Source of the DNA: Bradyrhizobium lablabi
GTDB lineage: Bacteria; Pseudomonadota; Alphaproteobacteria; Rhizobiales; Xanthobacteraceae
NCBI RefSeq assembly: GCF_018129385.1
Contig: NZ_JAFCLN010000007.1
Location: 1 to 64,000 of the forward strand
DNA: 64,000 nucleotides
Reading direction: 5' to 3'
The notes under the pieces are model-generated. The model searched no databases. It had not been told where the DNA came from and was given only the letters and a program-made list of their open reading frames with translations. This document shows positions 41,460 to 51,676 of this stretch, one piece after another. The number at the start of each line of letters is the position of its first letter. The first letter of the stretch is position 1. Position numbers and translations under genes: made by a program.

Positions 41460-42521
41460 ATGAAGTTTTCAGCCGCCGCGCTGTCGGCCGCCTTCATCCT
41501 CACCTCATTCGCCGCCGGCGCCGCGGATTATCCCGCGCCGAAACAGGGCGAGTGGATCGCAAAGGATTTCAAATTCCACACCGGCGAGACGATGGGTGAG
41601 TTGCGACTGCACTACACCACTGTCGGGGAGCCGACCGGCCAGCCGGTGCTGGTGCTGCACGGCTCCGGCGGCTCCGCAGCCAGCATGCTGACACCGGGGT
41701 TTGCGGGTGAATTGTTCGGCGCCGGCCAGGCGCTCGATGCCACAAAATATTACATCATCATCCCCGACGGCATCGGCCACGGCAAATCATCAAAGCCGTC
41801 CGACGGCATGAAGACCGCGTTTCCAAAGTACAATTACGAAGACATGGTCGACGCGCAGTATCGCCTCGTGAAGGAAGGCCTCGGCATCAAGCATCTGCGG
41901 CTGGTGATGGGCAATTCGATGGGCGGCATGCATAGCTGGATCTGGGGCACAAAGTATCCGAATGAGATGGACGCGCTGGCGCCGATGGCGGCGCAGCCGA
42001 CCGCGATGGCTTCGCGCAACTGGATGCTGCGGCGGATGATGCTGGAGACCATCCGCAACGATCCCGACTATGTCAGCGGCAATTACGTCACCCAGCCGCG
42101 CATGATGAAATATGCGATTCAGGCCTTTGGGCTCGCAACGTCAGGCGGCACGTTGGCCTGGCAGGCACAGGCGCCGACGGCCGAGAAAGCGGACAAGATC
42201 GTGGACGATCGTCTGGCGGCACCGGTCACCGCCGACGCCAATGATTTCATCTGGCAGTGGGAAGCCTCGCGCGATTACGATCCTTCGCCCGGCCTCGAGA
42301 AGATCGCGGCAACAACGCTCCTGATCAATGCCGCCGACGACGAACGCAATCCGCCGGAGACCGGGATCACCGAAGCGGCGATGAAGCGCGTGAAGAACGG
42401 AAAGCTCTATCTGATCCCGGCAAGCCCGCAGACGCGCGGCCATGGCACCACCGGAGCGGCATCGTTCTACACGCAGCCGCTGCGCGAATTGCTACAGAGC
42501 GCGCCGCAGAAAACGATGTGA
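41460..42521 (+). CDS. Exported alpha/beta hydrolase, MetX-like
   Basis: The 353-residue protein has a signal peptide (MKFSAAALSAAFILTSFAAGAA), then an alpha/beta hydrolase domain like homoserine O-acetyltransferases: VLVLHGSGGSAASM, IIPDGIGHGKSSKP, nucleophile Ser153 in GNSMGGMHSW, Asp in INAADDERNPP, His near RGHGTTG. The signal peptide rules out a role in methionine synthesis; an esterase or acyl-hydrolase in the periplasm is more likely. GGGGAGA precedes the ATG at 41460. Confidence 0.85.
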   Translation: MKFSAAALSAAFILTSFAAGAADYPAPKQGEWIAKDFKFHTGETMGELRLHYTTVGEPTGQPVLVLHGSGGSAASMLTPGFAGELFGAGQALDATKYYIIIPDGIGHGKSSKPSDGMKTAFPKYNYEDMVDAQYRLVKEGLGIKHLRLVMGNSMGGMHSWIWGTKYPNEMDALAPMAAQPTAMASRNWMLRRMMLETIRNDPDYVSGNYVTQPRMMKYAIQAFGLATSGGTLAWQAQAPTAEKADKIVDDRLAAPVTADANDFIWQWEASRDYDPSPGLEKIAATTLLINAADDERNPPETGITEAAMKRVKNGKLYLIPASPQTRGHGTTGAASFYTQPLRELLQSAPQKTM

Positions 42522-42675
42522 ATTTCCGCGGCGGATTTTGCATCGCATCAAGGGCGATTGAAATATCGCTCATTATTTGAGCGTGCATCCGCGCGCGGGC
42601 TCGGGCCTAATCGCGTCCAACGAGATTCGGCGCGCAGCGCTCATGCGGCGCAAGACCGGCCACGCGGAGGATCGC

Positions 42676-43029
42676 ATGCAAAGACTTGCGCAAGCCGGGT
42701 TGCTTGCAGGCCTGATGGCGCTCGGGAGCACCGCATTCGCGATCGACAACGGCCAGTACGATCACGTGCCGCCCGAGATCCGGGCCTGGTTCAAGAGCGT
42801 GATCGCGCCGAACGGCGTGCCTTGCTGCGACATATCGGACGGCCACCGCACGGAATATGACGTGCGCAACGGCGCCTATTGGGTGCCCATCGAAGGGACC
42901 TGGATGATGGTGCCGGAGCGCGCCGTGATCCGCGACCGCGGCAATCCGGTCGGCGAAGCCGTGGTCTGGTACGTGCACCATCGCGGCAGCATCATCATCA
43001 ACTGCTTCGTGCCGGCCGATGCGGCTTAG
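42676..43029 (+). CDS. Exported conserved hypothetical protein
   Basis: The 117-residue product has a signal peptide (to STAFA) and a mature domain with DHVPPEIRAWFKSVIAPNGVPCCDISDGHRTEYDVRNGAYWVPIEG, then GEAVVWYVHHRGSIIINCFVPADAA. The CC pair and distal Cys may form a disulphide or bind metal. ATG 42676 follows GGAGGATC. The type is common in Bradyrhizobium; role unknown. Confidence 0.78.
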   Translation: MQRLAQAGLLAGLMALGSTAFAIDNGQYDHVPPEIRAWFKSVIAPNGVPCCDISDGHRTEYDVRNGAYWVPIEGTWMMVPERAVIRDRGNPVGEAVVWYVHHRGSIIINCFVPADAA

Positions 43030-43096
43030 ACCGTCTCAAGGTGACGGTTCCGTGACGCGGTGATAGTGTTCGCCGACACAGCGCCGGAGAAAGCCC

Positions 43097-43699
43097 GTGA
43101 CCGATCTTGCCGCCAGCGACCTCGCCGCAATCTATGCAAAGCCGACACCGCGCGTCATCGCAAAAGCGCGCCCGGAGATCGATGTTCATTCGAAAAAATT
43201 CATCGAGATGTCGCCGTTCTGCGTGCTCGCCACGTCGGGCTCCGACGGCAGCGTCGATGCCTCGCCGCGCGGCGGCAATCCCGGCTTCGTGCATGTCGCC
43301 GGACCCAACGAGCTCTTCATGCCCGACCGCTCCGGCAATAACCGCATCGACAGCTTTCGCAACATCGTCGAGGGCACCGGTCTGCTGCAACTGATCTTCT
43401 TCGTGCCCGGCATCGATGAGACGCTGCGCGTCGGCGGCAAGGGCACGCTCACCACCGACCCAGCGTTAATGAATTCGATGATCGAATTCGGCAAGCCGCC
43501 GCGTGCGGTACTACGGATCGAGGTCGGGGAAGCCTATTTCCACTGCGGCAAGGCGCTGATGCGCTCAAAGCTCTGGACGGCGCAGCGCGTCGAACGCAGC
43601 GTGATGCCGAGCATCGGCGAGGTCATCCACGACCAGACCGGGCTTGGCGAACGGGAAAGCCAGGAAGCGATCTACGAGCGCTACAAGACGCAATTGTAG
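43097..43699 (+). CDS. Pyridoxamine 5'-phosphate oxidase-like FMN protein
   Basis: The 200-residue protein is of the PPOX/FMN-binding split-barrel fold: KKFIEMSPFCVLATSGSDGSVDASPRGGNPGFVHV, ELFMPDRSGNNRIDSFRNIV, IFFVPGIDETLRVGGKGTLT, and AYFHCGKALMRSKLW. These features match the MSMEG_1061-type branch, which binds FMN or F420-like cofactors. The start is GTG 43097. The substrate is unknown. Confidence 0.82.
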   Translation: MTDLAASDLAAIYAKPTPRVIAKARPEIDVHSKKFIEMSPFCVLATSGSDGSVDASPRGGNPGFVHVAGPNELFMPDRSGNNRIDSFRNIVEGTGLLQLIFFVPGIDETLRVGGKGTLTTDPALMNSMIEFGKPPRAVLRIEVGEAYFHCGKALMRSKLWTAQRVERSVMPSIGEVIHDQTGLGERESQEAIYERYKTQL

Positions 43700-43716
43700 G
43701 ACCGTTCAACACCGGC

Positions 43717-43820
43717 CGTCATACCCCGCGAAGGCGGGGTATCCAGTACGCCGCGGCTTCTCAGATCGCTCGCTGATCTCTCTGGAATACTGGATCGCCC
43801 GCCTTCGCGGGCGATGACGA
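43717..43820. repeat. Composite palindromic repeat, family C, copy 3
   Basis: GTCATACCCCGCGAAGGCGGGGT, CCAGTACGCCGCGGCTTCTC, CTCTGGAATACTGGATCG and GGCGATGACG. It shares the inner block with copies at 9373 and 28810. It lies just past the bfr stop between convergent genes. Confidence 0.8.
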
Positions 43821-43848
43821 CTGCATGTGGTGGCGTGAGTGCGCCCGC

Positions 43849-44334
43849 TCAGTCCTCGGCCTCGAGATGGCCGACATGCTTCTGCGTGTAGAGTTCCAGC
43901 CCGATGCGCTGGATCAGGTCGAGCTGGGTTTCGAGGAAGTCGATGTGGTGTTCCTCGTCCTTCATCAGGCTCTCGAACAGGTCGCGCGAGACATAATCCT
44001 TGACGCCGTGGCAGTAGGTCGCCGCTTCCTGGTAGAGGTTGCGCGCGCTGTGCTCGGCGGCGAGATCGCACTCGATGATCTCCCTGACGTTCTGGCCGAT
44101 CCGCAGGGGATCGAGTACCTGCATGTTCGGGAAACCGTCGAGGAACAGGATGCGGGCAGTGAACTTGTCCGCGTGCTCCATCTCCTCGATGCTTTCCTTG
44201 CGCCAGACCTTGGCCATGTCCAGCAGACCCCAATTGTCCAGGATCCGGTAGTGCAGCCAGTATTGGTTGATGGCGGTGAGCTCGTGACGCAGGCCCCGGT
44301 TCAGATAGTCGACGACTTTGGGATCGCCCTGCAT
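43849..44334 (-). CDS. bfr: Bacterioferritin
   Basis: The 161-residue protein is a four-helix-bundle bacterioferritin: MQGDPKVVDYLNRGLRHELTAINQYWLHYR, with the haem-binding Met52 and metal ligand His54 in IEEMEHADKF, and later DEEHHIDFLETQLDLI. It oxidises ferrous iron and stores it as a ferric mineral in a 24-mer. A perfect Irr/ICE box lies 48 bases upstream. The bfd gene for release of the iron is immediately upstream on the same strand. Confidence 0.97.
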   Translation of the reverse strand: MQGDPKVVDYLNRGLRHELTAINQYWLHYRILDNWGLLDMAKVWRKESIEEMEHADKFTARILFLDGFPNMQVLDPLRIGQNVREIIECDLAAEHSARNLYQEAATYCHGVKDYVSRDLFESLMKDEEHHIDFLETQLDLIQRIGLELYTQKHVGHLEAED

Positions 44335-44381
44335 GATTTCACTCCGGAGTTTGCGCCGGCTCGGCGCCGGCCAGAAACTAA

Positions 44382-44398
44382 TTTAGAATACTTCTAAA
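44382..44398 (-). promoter_or_regulatory. Irr/ICE box of bfr
   Basis: TTTAGAATACTTCTAAA is a perfect palindrome matching the rhizobial iron control element TTTAGAA-N3-TTCTAAA. Irr binding here represses iron-storage genes under iron limitation. Confidence 0.85.
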
Positions 44399-44474
44399 TC
44401 AGATTCCGGGCAGGAGCAACCCTCCTGCGGCAATTGGCGAAAGGCGCGGGAAAATCAGCCGGTTTCAGAGATTT

Positions 44475-44774
44475 TCAGGATGCGGCGAGGGCGAACTCGG
44501 CGTGGCCGAAATGCTCGTCGGCCCGGTTGTCCTCGGCCCGGTTGTCTTCATCGTCTTGGGCATGGCTGTGCGGGCAGCCGGCACAGCAGGCCTTGGCGCA
44601 GGGACCGAGCGCCTCCTCGATGATGGTCTTGATGGTTCGCGCGCAGCGGCCGCATTCGGCGCTGCAACCGAGGCAGCCATAGAGCTGCTTGGCATTACGC
44701 GGCAGATCTCCGGCCGCTTGAACGGCGCTGCGGACATCATGGTCGCTCAGGACATTACAGGAACAGACGATCAT
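44475..44774 (-). CDS. bfd: Bacterioferritin-associated ferredoxin
   Basis: The 99-residue protein begins MIVCSCNVLSDHDVRSAVQAAG and has YGCLGCSAECGRCARTIKTIIEEAL, giving the 2Fe-2S ligands CxC and CxxC of Bfd. It reduces stored ferric iron in bacterioferritin so that it can leave. A His/Asp/Glu-rich extension (CPHSHAQDDEDNRAEDNRADEHFGHAE) follows the domain and is longer than usual. It is followed by bfr 140 bases downstream; each has its own ICE box. Confidence 0.9.
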   Translation of the reverse strand: MIVCSCNVLSDHDVRSAVQAAGDLPRNAKQLYGCLGCSAECGRCARTIKTIIEEALGPCAKACCAGCPHSHAQDDEDNRAEDNRADEHFGHAEFALAAS

Positions 44775-44884
44775 GAAGCTCGGCAGGGCCCAACAGTGAT
44801 GCTTACCCATCGATATGGAAGCCGCCTTGCCGATGCAAAGGGAAAAACTGCGTTTTGAAGCAATTCCAAACTGAAGCCCGACCT

Positions 44885-44904
44885 AAACTAGAACGACTCT
44901 AAAA
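44885..44904 (-). promoter_or_regulatory. Irr/ICE-like box of bfd
   Basis: On the minus strand TTTTAGAGTCGTTCTAGTTT resembles the ICE consensus with two mismatched arm positions (G for A in the left arm, G for A in the right). It lies 111 bases before bfd. Confidence 0.65.
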
Positions 44905-44929
44905 GAGTCGGACAGCCGCAAACGGGGAG

Positions 44930-45229
44930 CTAATCGCCGCCGCCTCCACCGCCGCCACCACCACCATCTCCGCCGTCGCCACCGCCGCTGCTACTGGAAT
45001 CGCTGGAGGAGCCTGAGTCGTGCGACGAGGAGCTGTGGCCGCCAAGCCAACTGGAAAGGCTCCAGCCATCGCCACCACCGCCGGTGCCGCTCGCAAAGCC
45101 GCTGTCGGTGGCGCCGTCATAAGCGGAACGCCGGGCCGCCGGCCGCTGGCTTCCGAGGCGCGTCATCATCCAAAAGACGATCGCCGAGACAATTCCGGCC
45201 GTAACAAGGAACCAAGCCATCGGGTTCAT
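44930..45229 (-). CDS. Single-pass membrane protein with Gly/Ser-rich tail
   Basis: The 99-residue protein has one N-terminal helix (MAWFLVTAGIVSAIVFWMM) and a tail of Ser/Gly/Asp/His (HSSSSHDSGSSSDSSSSGGGDGG...). Such glycine-rich tails are often natural linkers or surface-exposed segments; no function is known. GAGGATTAGGCG precedes the ATG. Confidence 0.65.
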   Translation of the reverse strand: MNPMAWFLVTAGIVSAIVFWMMTRLGSQRPAARRSAYDGATDSGFASGTGGGGDGWSLSSWLGGHSSSSHDSGSSSDSSSSGGGDGGDGGGGGGGGGGD

Positions 45230-45405
45230 CGCCTAATCCTCTCTGGCAGACTGCTCCCAACCCTACAAATGGAGGGCATCTGCTTTTCCGCAAATTCGTC
45301 GCTCAAGCAGGCTAGCCCGTTCATTGAAGGTTCAAGCGGAATATGGAACCTTTGGCGAGGACAGCCGCTCCGCTGTCGCTTTTGCTCCACGGGAAAGGTG
45401 AAGCC

Positions 45406-45723
45406 ATGAAGAAGACCCTGATGGCAGGCGTTGCCGTCGCTACTTTGGCTGTTTCGGCTGTGGCGGTGCCCGCCCCGGCCCAGGCGCAGCGCGGCGTTGC
45501 CGCCGGCGTCGCGGCAGGCTTGATCGGCGGCGCCATTGTTGGCGGCGCGATCGCCTCGCAAAATCCCTACTATTACGGACCCGGCTATTACGGTCCGGGA
45601 TACGGCTATTACGGCGGCGGCCCAGCCTATGTCGCCGAGCCGGGTTACGACTGCGGCTGGGAGCGCCAGCGGTTTTGGGATGGCTACGCTTGGCGGGTCC
45701 GCAACGTGCGCGTCTGCTACTGA
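45406..45723 (+). CDS. Exported glycine-zipper protein, tandem paralogue 1
   Basis: The 105-residue product has a signal peptide (to PAQAQ), then a glycine zipper RGVAAGVAAGLIGGAIVGGAIAS that could pack as membrane or oligomer helices. A Tyr/Gly/Pro stretch follows (PYYYGPGYYGPGYGYYGGGP) and the shared C-terminal motif CGWERQRFWDGYAWRVRNVRVC. The neighbouring gene at 45948 has the same zipper and motif. An AAGGTTC/GAACCTT inverted repeat lies at 45327-45352 upstream. Likely envelope-associated. Confidence 0.8.
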   Translation: MKKTLMAGVAVATLAVSAVAVPAPAQAQRGVAAGVAAGLIGGAIVGGAIASQNPYYYGPGYYGPGYGYYGGGPAYVAEPGYDCGWERQRFWDGYAWRVRNVRVCY

Positions 45724-45749
45724 TCCGTTCACCTTCATTAATTCGGCAT

Positions 45750-45787
45750 GGCGCCCCGGGAAACCGCTGGTTTTCCGGGGCGCCTTG
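45750..45787 (+). terminator. Rho-independent terminator
   Basis: GCGCCCCGGGAAA and TTTTCCGGGGCGC form a long stem ending the first glycine-zipper unit. Confidence 0.8.
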
Positions 45788-45947
45788 CGTAAGGGGCCAT
45801 AAAAAACCGCTTTTTTCCGGCCACTAGCGACCGCCGTTTACTTTCGGTTGACCGTTCTGCGCTTCCCTTTTGCGAGACGGCCAATCTGAAGACAACGTGC
45901 GAGCTAAACCCGGCGCCGGCGGGCGCCACTCCAGGAGAGTTCAAGAC

Positions 45948-46229
45948 ATGAAGAAGACACTTGCCGCCCTGGTGGCGGTCGCAACGGTTGCCGGTTCGCT
46001 CACCGCGACGCCCGCCAGCGCGGGGGGCCGCGGGGTTGCCGCGGGCGTGGCAGCCGGCCTGATCGGCGGCGCGATCATCGGCGGCGCGATTGCCTCCAGC
46101 CGCCCGGCCTATGCCGCACCGGCGCCGGTCTATGTGGACGAAGGCCCCTACCCGGCCTGCCATATGGTCCGCGAGCGGTTCTGGGACGGCTACGCCTGGC
46201 GCTTCCGCCGCGTCGAGGTCTGCGACTGA
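45948..46229 (+). CDS. Exported glycine-zipper protein, tandem paralogue 2
   Basis: The 93-residue product has a signal peptide (to PASAGG), the same glycine zipper (RGVAAGVAAGLIGGAIIGGAIAS) and C-terminal motif (CHMVRERFWDGYAWRFRRVEVC). The Tyr-rich segment of its paralogue is replaced by a short Ala/Pro stretch. AGGAGAG precedes the ATG. It probably arose by tandem duplication and shares the unknown envelope role. Confidence 0.8.
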   Translation: MKKTLAALVAVATVAGSLTATPASAGGRGVAAGVAAGLIGGAIIGGAIASSRPAYAAPAPVYVDEGPYPACHMVRERFWDGYAWRFRRVEVCD

Positions 46230-46256
46230 TCTCAAGCCGCAGCGGCGCTTTCTTAC

Positions 46257-46293
46257 AAACCCGGCCGAGACCATCGGCCGGGTTTTTGTTTTC
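46257..46293 (+). terminator. Rho-independent terminator
   Basis: AAACCCGGCCGA and TCGGCCGGGTTT form a 12-bp stem followed by TTGTTTT. Confidence 0.88.
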
Positions 46294-46317
46294 GTCCTCG
46301 TCCTCGGGCTTCGTTTT

Positions 46318-46458
46318 CCTCATCCTGAGGAGCGGCCACTTGGCCGCGTCTCGAAGGATGAAGGCCCGGCTGTGGCCTCATGGTTCGAGACGCGCCAACG
46401 GGTCCGCGCGAAGCGCGGCCCGATGATAAACTCCGACGCGCTCCTCACCGTGAGGAGC
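46318..46458. repeat. Paired palindromic repeat, family B, copy 4
   Basis: CCTCATCCTGAGGAGC...GTCTCGAAGGATG then CCTCATGGTTCGAGACGCG...CTCCTCACCGTGAGGAG. It has the same half-elements as other family B copies, with a longer middle. Confidence 0.75.
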
Positions 46459-46469
46459 GCACAGTTCTC

Positions 46470-47705
46470 TCAGCGTCCCGCGCTCATCGCGCGCAGCACG
46501 GCTTCGCTCGGCCAGCAATCGACCTTCAGCCCGGCGGATTTCTGGTATGCGCCGAGCGCCGAACGGGTCAGCATGCCGGCCTTGCCGTCGAGCTTGTCCT
46601 TGTAGAGGCCGATGCGCGTCAGATGCCGCTGCATCGCCTCGACCGAGGCGGTACGCAATTGCGTCGAGGCCGACCATGGCGTTGCGAAGGGTTGCGGGCT
46701 CGTCATGCGGTCGGCGAGATGACCGACGAACAGGACATAGAGATCCGAGAAATTGTATTCCTTGATGACGAAGTAGTTCTTCGTCGTCAGGAATGACGGG
46801 CCATAGATGCCTTCCACCTGAAGCAGCGACGCCGGCTGCGCCTGTTCGGAGGCGCTCAGCTTTAGTCCGCGCACCGGGACGAAACCTGCGCGCAGCCATT
46901 CGCCGATCGGCTTCTGAACTTCAGGCACGCCCATGGTGCAGTCGACATTGTCGGGCGCACGCACCTCATAGGCCCAGCGCAGGCCCGGCTGCCAGCCCTT
47001 GTTGACGAGTTGCTTCGCCGCGGAAGCGAGCGCATCCGGCACCGAATGCCAGATGTCGATCTTGCCGTCGCCGTCGAAATCGACGCCGTGCTTGTAGTAT
47101 TCCGACGGCAGGAATTGCGTGAGGCCTGTGGCGCCGGCCCAGGAAGAGCGGAATTCCTTGCGCGTCACCGCGCCCTCGCCGAGGATCTTCAGCGCGAGGA
47201 TGAACTCGCCGCGATATTGATCCTTGCGGCGGCCGACATAGGCCTGCGTCGCCACCACGCGCAGCGTGTCATAGGGCAGCGAATAACGGCCGTAATCGGT
47301 TTCGCGGCCCCAGATCGCCAGCACGATGGTGGCGGGCACGCCGAACTGCTTTTCGATTTGATCGAGCGCCGCGCGATGCTTTTGCATCAGCCGCTGCCCC
47401 TCGCCCGCCAGCCGCGCGATCGAGGCTTCCTTGATGTAGTCCTGCGGCACCTGCACGAATTCGGCCTGTGACGGCGCGCCGGTGGCGGGGCGTCCCGGCA
47501 GGATCAGGTCAGGCAGCTTGTAGTCGGGCTCGAGGCCGCGCGTCTCGCGGTCAAAAGTCTCGCGCGAGACGCCGGCGGCCTGCGCCTCCGGCCAGAGCGA
47601 AGCAATGAACTGCGTGAAGGCGGCGTCAGCGGCGCGGGCGGGCGATGCGCCGAAGGCGATCGTCATCGATACGGCTACGGCTATTGCATGCTTACGCAGA
47701 CCCAT
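46470..47705 (-). CDS. Lytic murein transglycosylase, MltB family
   Basis: The 411-residue protein has a signal peptide (to SPARAAD) and an SLT_2/MltB catalytic domain at about 28-320. Catalytic Glu135 lies in IWGRETDYGRY; SSWAGATGLTQFLPSEYYKHGVDFDGDGKIDIW and NKGWQPGLRWAYEV are also present. A C-terminal peptidoglycan-binding domain follows (VEAMQRHLTRIGLYKDKLDGKAGMLTRSALGAYQKSAGL). It cleaves glycan strands in the periplasm. It is the last gene of a minus-strand run with the UPF0114 gene 15 bases upstream. Confidence 0.93.
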   Translation of the reverse strand: MGLRKHAIAVAVSMTIAFGASPARAADAAFTQFIASLWPEAQAAGVSRETFDRETRGLEPDYKLPDLILPGRPATGAPSQAEFVQVPQDYIKEASIARLAGEGQRLMQKHRAALDQIEKQFGVPATIVLAIWGRETDYGRYSLPYDTLRVVATQAYVGRRKDQYRGEFILALKILGEGAVTRKEFRSSWAGATGLTQFLPSEYYKHGVDFDGDGKIDIWHSVPDALASAAKQLVNKGWQPGLRWAYEVRAPDNVDCTMGVPEVQKPIGEWLRAGFVPVRGLKLSASEQAQPASLLQVEGIYGPSFLTTKNYFVIKEYNFSDLYVLFVGHLADRMTSPQPFATPWSASTQLRTASVEAMQRHLTRIGLYKDKLDGKAGMLTRSALGAYQKSAGLKVDCWPSEAVLRAMSAGR

Positions 47706-47720
47706 AGCCCGATCGATCCC

Positions 47721-48305
47721 TCAGTGCTCGGCGGCGCGCTTGGCCTCGTCCTGCGCGATGTTCGAGATGCGGTCGACATAGGCGATGCCGATCGCCGACA
47801 GGATGAAGACGGTATGGATGATCGTCTGCCACATCACGCCGGTTTCGGTGTAGTTGGTCTTGCCCGATGTCAATGCGCCCGCTTCGATAAAGGTCCGCAG
47901 CAGGTGAATCGACGAAATACCGATGATGGCCATCGCGAGCTTGATCTTCAGCACGCTGGCGTTGACATGGCTGAGCCACTCCGGCTCGTCGGGATGCCCC
48001 TGAAGGTTGAGGCGGGAGACGAAGGTCTCGTAGCCGCCGACGATCACCATCACGAGCAGGTTCGAGATCATCACCACGTCGATCAGCCCGAGCACCGCCA
48101 GCATGATCTGCTGCTCGCTGAAATCGACGGCGTGGGTGAACAGGTGCCAGAGTTCCTTGACGAACAAAACGACATAAATGGCCTGCGCCACGATCAGCCC
48201 GACATAGAGCGGCAATTGCAGCCAGCGCGAGCCGAAGATCAGCATCGGGATGGGACCGAGAGGCTTGGTCCTCTTCGGCAAGCGCGATTCGATCGTGGCG
48301 GACAT
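47721..48305 (-). CDS. UPF0114 (YqhA) family membrane protein
   Basis: The 194-residue protein has about four transmembrane segments and the family motifs SRWLQLPLYVGLIVAQAIYVVLFVKELWHL, MLAVLGLIDVVMISNLLVMVIVGGYETFVSRL and VLKIKLAMAIIGISSIHLLRTFI. YqhA-type proteins are inner-membrane proteins of unknown role. The stop is 15 bases from the transglycosylase start, suggesting cotranscription. Confidence 0.88.
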   Translation of the reverse strand: MSATIESRLPKRTKPLGPIPMLIFGSRWLQLPLYVGLIVAQAIYVVLFVKELWHLFTHAVDFSEQQIMLAVLGLIDVVMISNLLVMVIVGGYETFVSRLNLQGHPDEPEWLSHVNASVLKIKLAMAIIGISSIHLLRTFIEAGALTSGKTNYTETGVMWQTIIHTVFILSAIGIAYVDRISNIAQDEAKRAAEH

Positions 48306-48437
48306 TTGGAGAGACTCGCGAAAGGGTTTGGTTGAGGATGCCCCTATCTACGCAATCTCGGCAAGCCGAGAAGTGACAACTGGCCGCAGCCATCCGCCAT
48401 AAAGTTGTCGGATGGCGGCGCGGTCAGGATGCCGGAA

Positions 48438-50087
<1,650 letters not shown>

Positions 50088-50226
50088 CGCGATCCCTTGG
50101 AAAGTGTTGGATTTATCGGAAATTTTGCTGCCGCTCACATAGCGGCGCGGGGACGAAAGGGCAACCGGGGGAACCCGTTTTCCCTTTCTTCACCACGGAT
50201 GAATACGGGATGGTCACCATGTGTGC

Positions 50227-50247
50227 GCGGGCACACCCTTTGTGTGC
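50227..50247. promoter_or_regulatory. Inverted repeat upstream of ettA
   Basis: GGGCACAC and GTGTGCCC are separated by 5 bases, a perfect 8-bp palindrome between ettA and the next plus-strand gene. It may be an operator or hairpin. Confidence 0.4.
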
Positions 50248-50365
50248 CCTGGATCACGACAAATGAAACCAACTTTTAATAAATCGGGCGAAAACTCGTT
50301 TTCAGCGCGACAAAAAGCGTGATCAAGGCGGCAAAAGCCGCGACGAACACACCGGGCCTTGCGTC

Positions 50366-50557
50366 ATGGCTATGATCGATTCCGCAACCCTTCATGTCCC
50401 GGCCGTCAGCCGCGCCGCGAAGGCCATTGCCGAATTCAAGGCCTTCTGGCGCGCCTTCTTCCTCAGGGCGTTCGACCCGTACCGGCCGGAACTGCACTAT
50501 ATGCGCGGCCCCGGTCCCGCCTGGCGCGCCAAGCATACGACGCCTTCGTCCCACTGA
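50366..50557 (+). CDS. Small conserved protein of unknown function
   Basis: The 63-residue product contains VSRAAKAIAEFKAFWRAFFLRAFDPYRPELHYMRGPGP, an amphipathic helix followed by a Pro/Tyr motif. I recall similar short proteins in other Bradyrhizobium genomes. The ATG at 50366 lacks a strong ribosome binding site; 50372 is an alternative. Function unknown. Confidence 0.5.
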   Translation: MAMIDSATLHVPAVSRAAKAIAEFKAFWRAFFLRAFDPYRPELHYMRGPGPAWRAKHTTPSSH

Positions 50558-50693
50558 AGGCCGGCTATCTAACCCGACATAGCTGGTGATGCTTCCCGGA
50601 CGCTTGCGCGGGCCCCGAAGGCGCGCGACCATGGCGGCCCTTCCCGGACGGCACGCTCGAAGCGCCGTCACCCCTACCTGATCGGACCTCCCC

Positions 50694-51656
50694 ATGACGC
50701 GGCTGCGCTGTGCAATCCCGGACGACTATTTTGACATCGCTCTCTCGGTGGCGGACTGGTCGACAATCCGCGACCGCGTCGACATCACCGTGTTCAAGGA
50801 GCCGTTTGCGAACGAGGCGGCGGCCGCGGATATGCTGAAGGATTTCGAGATCATCTGCGCGATGCGCGAGCGGACGGCGTTTCCGCGCTCGCTGTTCGAG
50901 GCGCTGCCGAAGCTGAAGCTCTTGATCACGTCGGGCATGCGTAATGCTTCGATCGACTCTGAAGCGGCCAAGGACCGCAACGTAGTCTATTGCGGCACCC
51001 AATATACCCGCGACCCGACCGCGCCGCTGACCATGGGCCTGATCCTGGAGCTGACCCGCGGCATCGGCCGCGAGAACGCGCGCATGCATGCCGGCGAGCC
51101 CTGGCAGGTCTTTGCCGGCACCGAGATCGAAGGCAAGACGCTTGGCGTCGTCGGCCTCGGCAAGCTCGGCAGCAAGATCGCCGGCCTCGCAAGAGCGTTC
51201 GGCATGAACGTGATCGCGTGGAGTCCGAACCTGACGCCGGAAAAATGCAAGGAAGCCGGCGTCGGCTATGCCAGCAAGGAAGAGCTGTTTTCAACTGCCG
51301 ACATCGTCACCATTCATGTGGTGCTGAGCCAGCGCTCGCGCGGCCTGGTCGGTGCCGCCGATCTCGCGCGGATGAAGCCGACGGCGTATCTGGTCAACAC
51401 CGCGCGCGGGCCGATCGTCGACGAGGACGCGCTGCTCGAGGTGCTGAAGCAGAAGAAGATCGCCGGCGCGGGCGTCGATGTCTTTTCGGTCGAACCGCTT
51501 CCGGTCGACCATCCCTTCCGCAAGCTCGACAACCTCGTGCTGACGCCGCATCTCGGCTACGCGACCAAGGAAAGCCTCGGCATCCACTACAGCCAGATGG
51601 TCGAGTGCATCGACGCCTTCACCAAAGGCGGCGAGCCGCCGCGGCGGCTGGCGTGA
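50694..51656 (+). CDS. D-2-hydroxyacid dehydrogenase family protein
   Basis: The 320-residue NAD-dependent dehydrogenase has GVVGLGKLGSKIAGLARAFG (151-170) as the Rossmann motif and the catalytic triad Arg238 (NTARGP), Glu267 (VEPLP) and His286 (LTPHLG). It reduces 2-keto acids or oxidises D-2-hydroxyacids; the exact substrate (glycerate, phosphoglycerate or other) cannot be told. Monocistronic. Confidence 0.9.
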   Translation: MTRLRCAIPDDYFDIALSVADWSTIRDRVDITVFKEPFANEAAAADMLKDFEIICAMRERTAFPRSLFEALPKLKLLITSGMRNASIDSEAAKDRNVVYCGTQYTRDPTAPLTMGLILELTRGIGRENARMHAGEPWQVFAGTEIEGKTLGVVGLGKLGSKIAGLARAFGMNVIAWSPNLTPEKCKEAGVGYASKEELFSTADIVTIHVVLSQRSRGLVGAADLARMKPTAYLVNTARGPIVDEDALLEVLKQKKIAGAGVDVFSVEPLPVDHPFRKLDNLVLTPHLGYATKESLGIHYSQMVECIDAFTKGGEPPRRLA

Positions 51657-51676
51657 GTTAGGCGGGCGGCGCAGGC

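Noticed and set aside
46318-46458. Regular spaced palindromes considered as a CRISPR array
   Set aside because: Only paired REP half-elements; no series of identical repeats with unique equal spacers, and no cas genes in the window.
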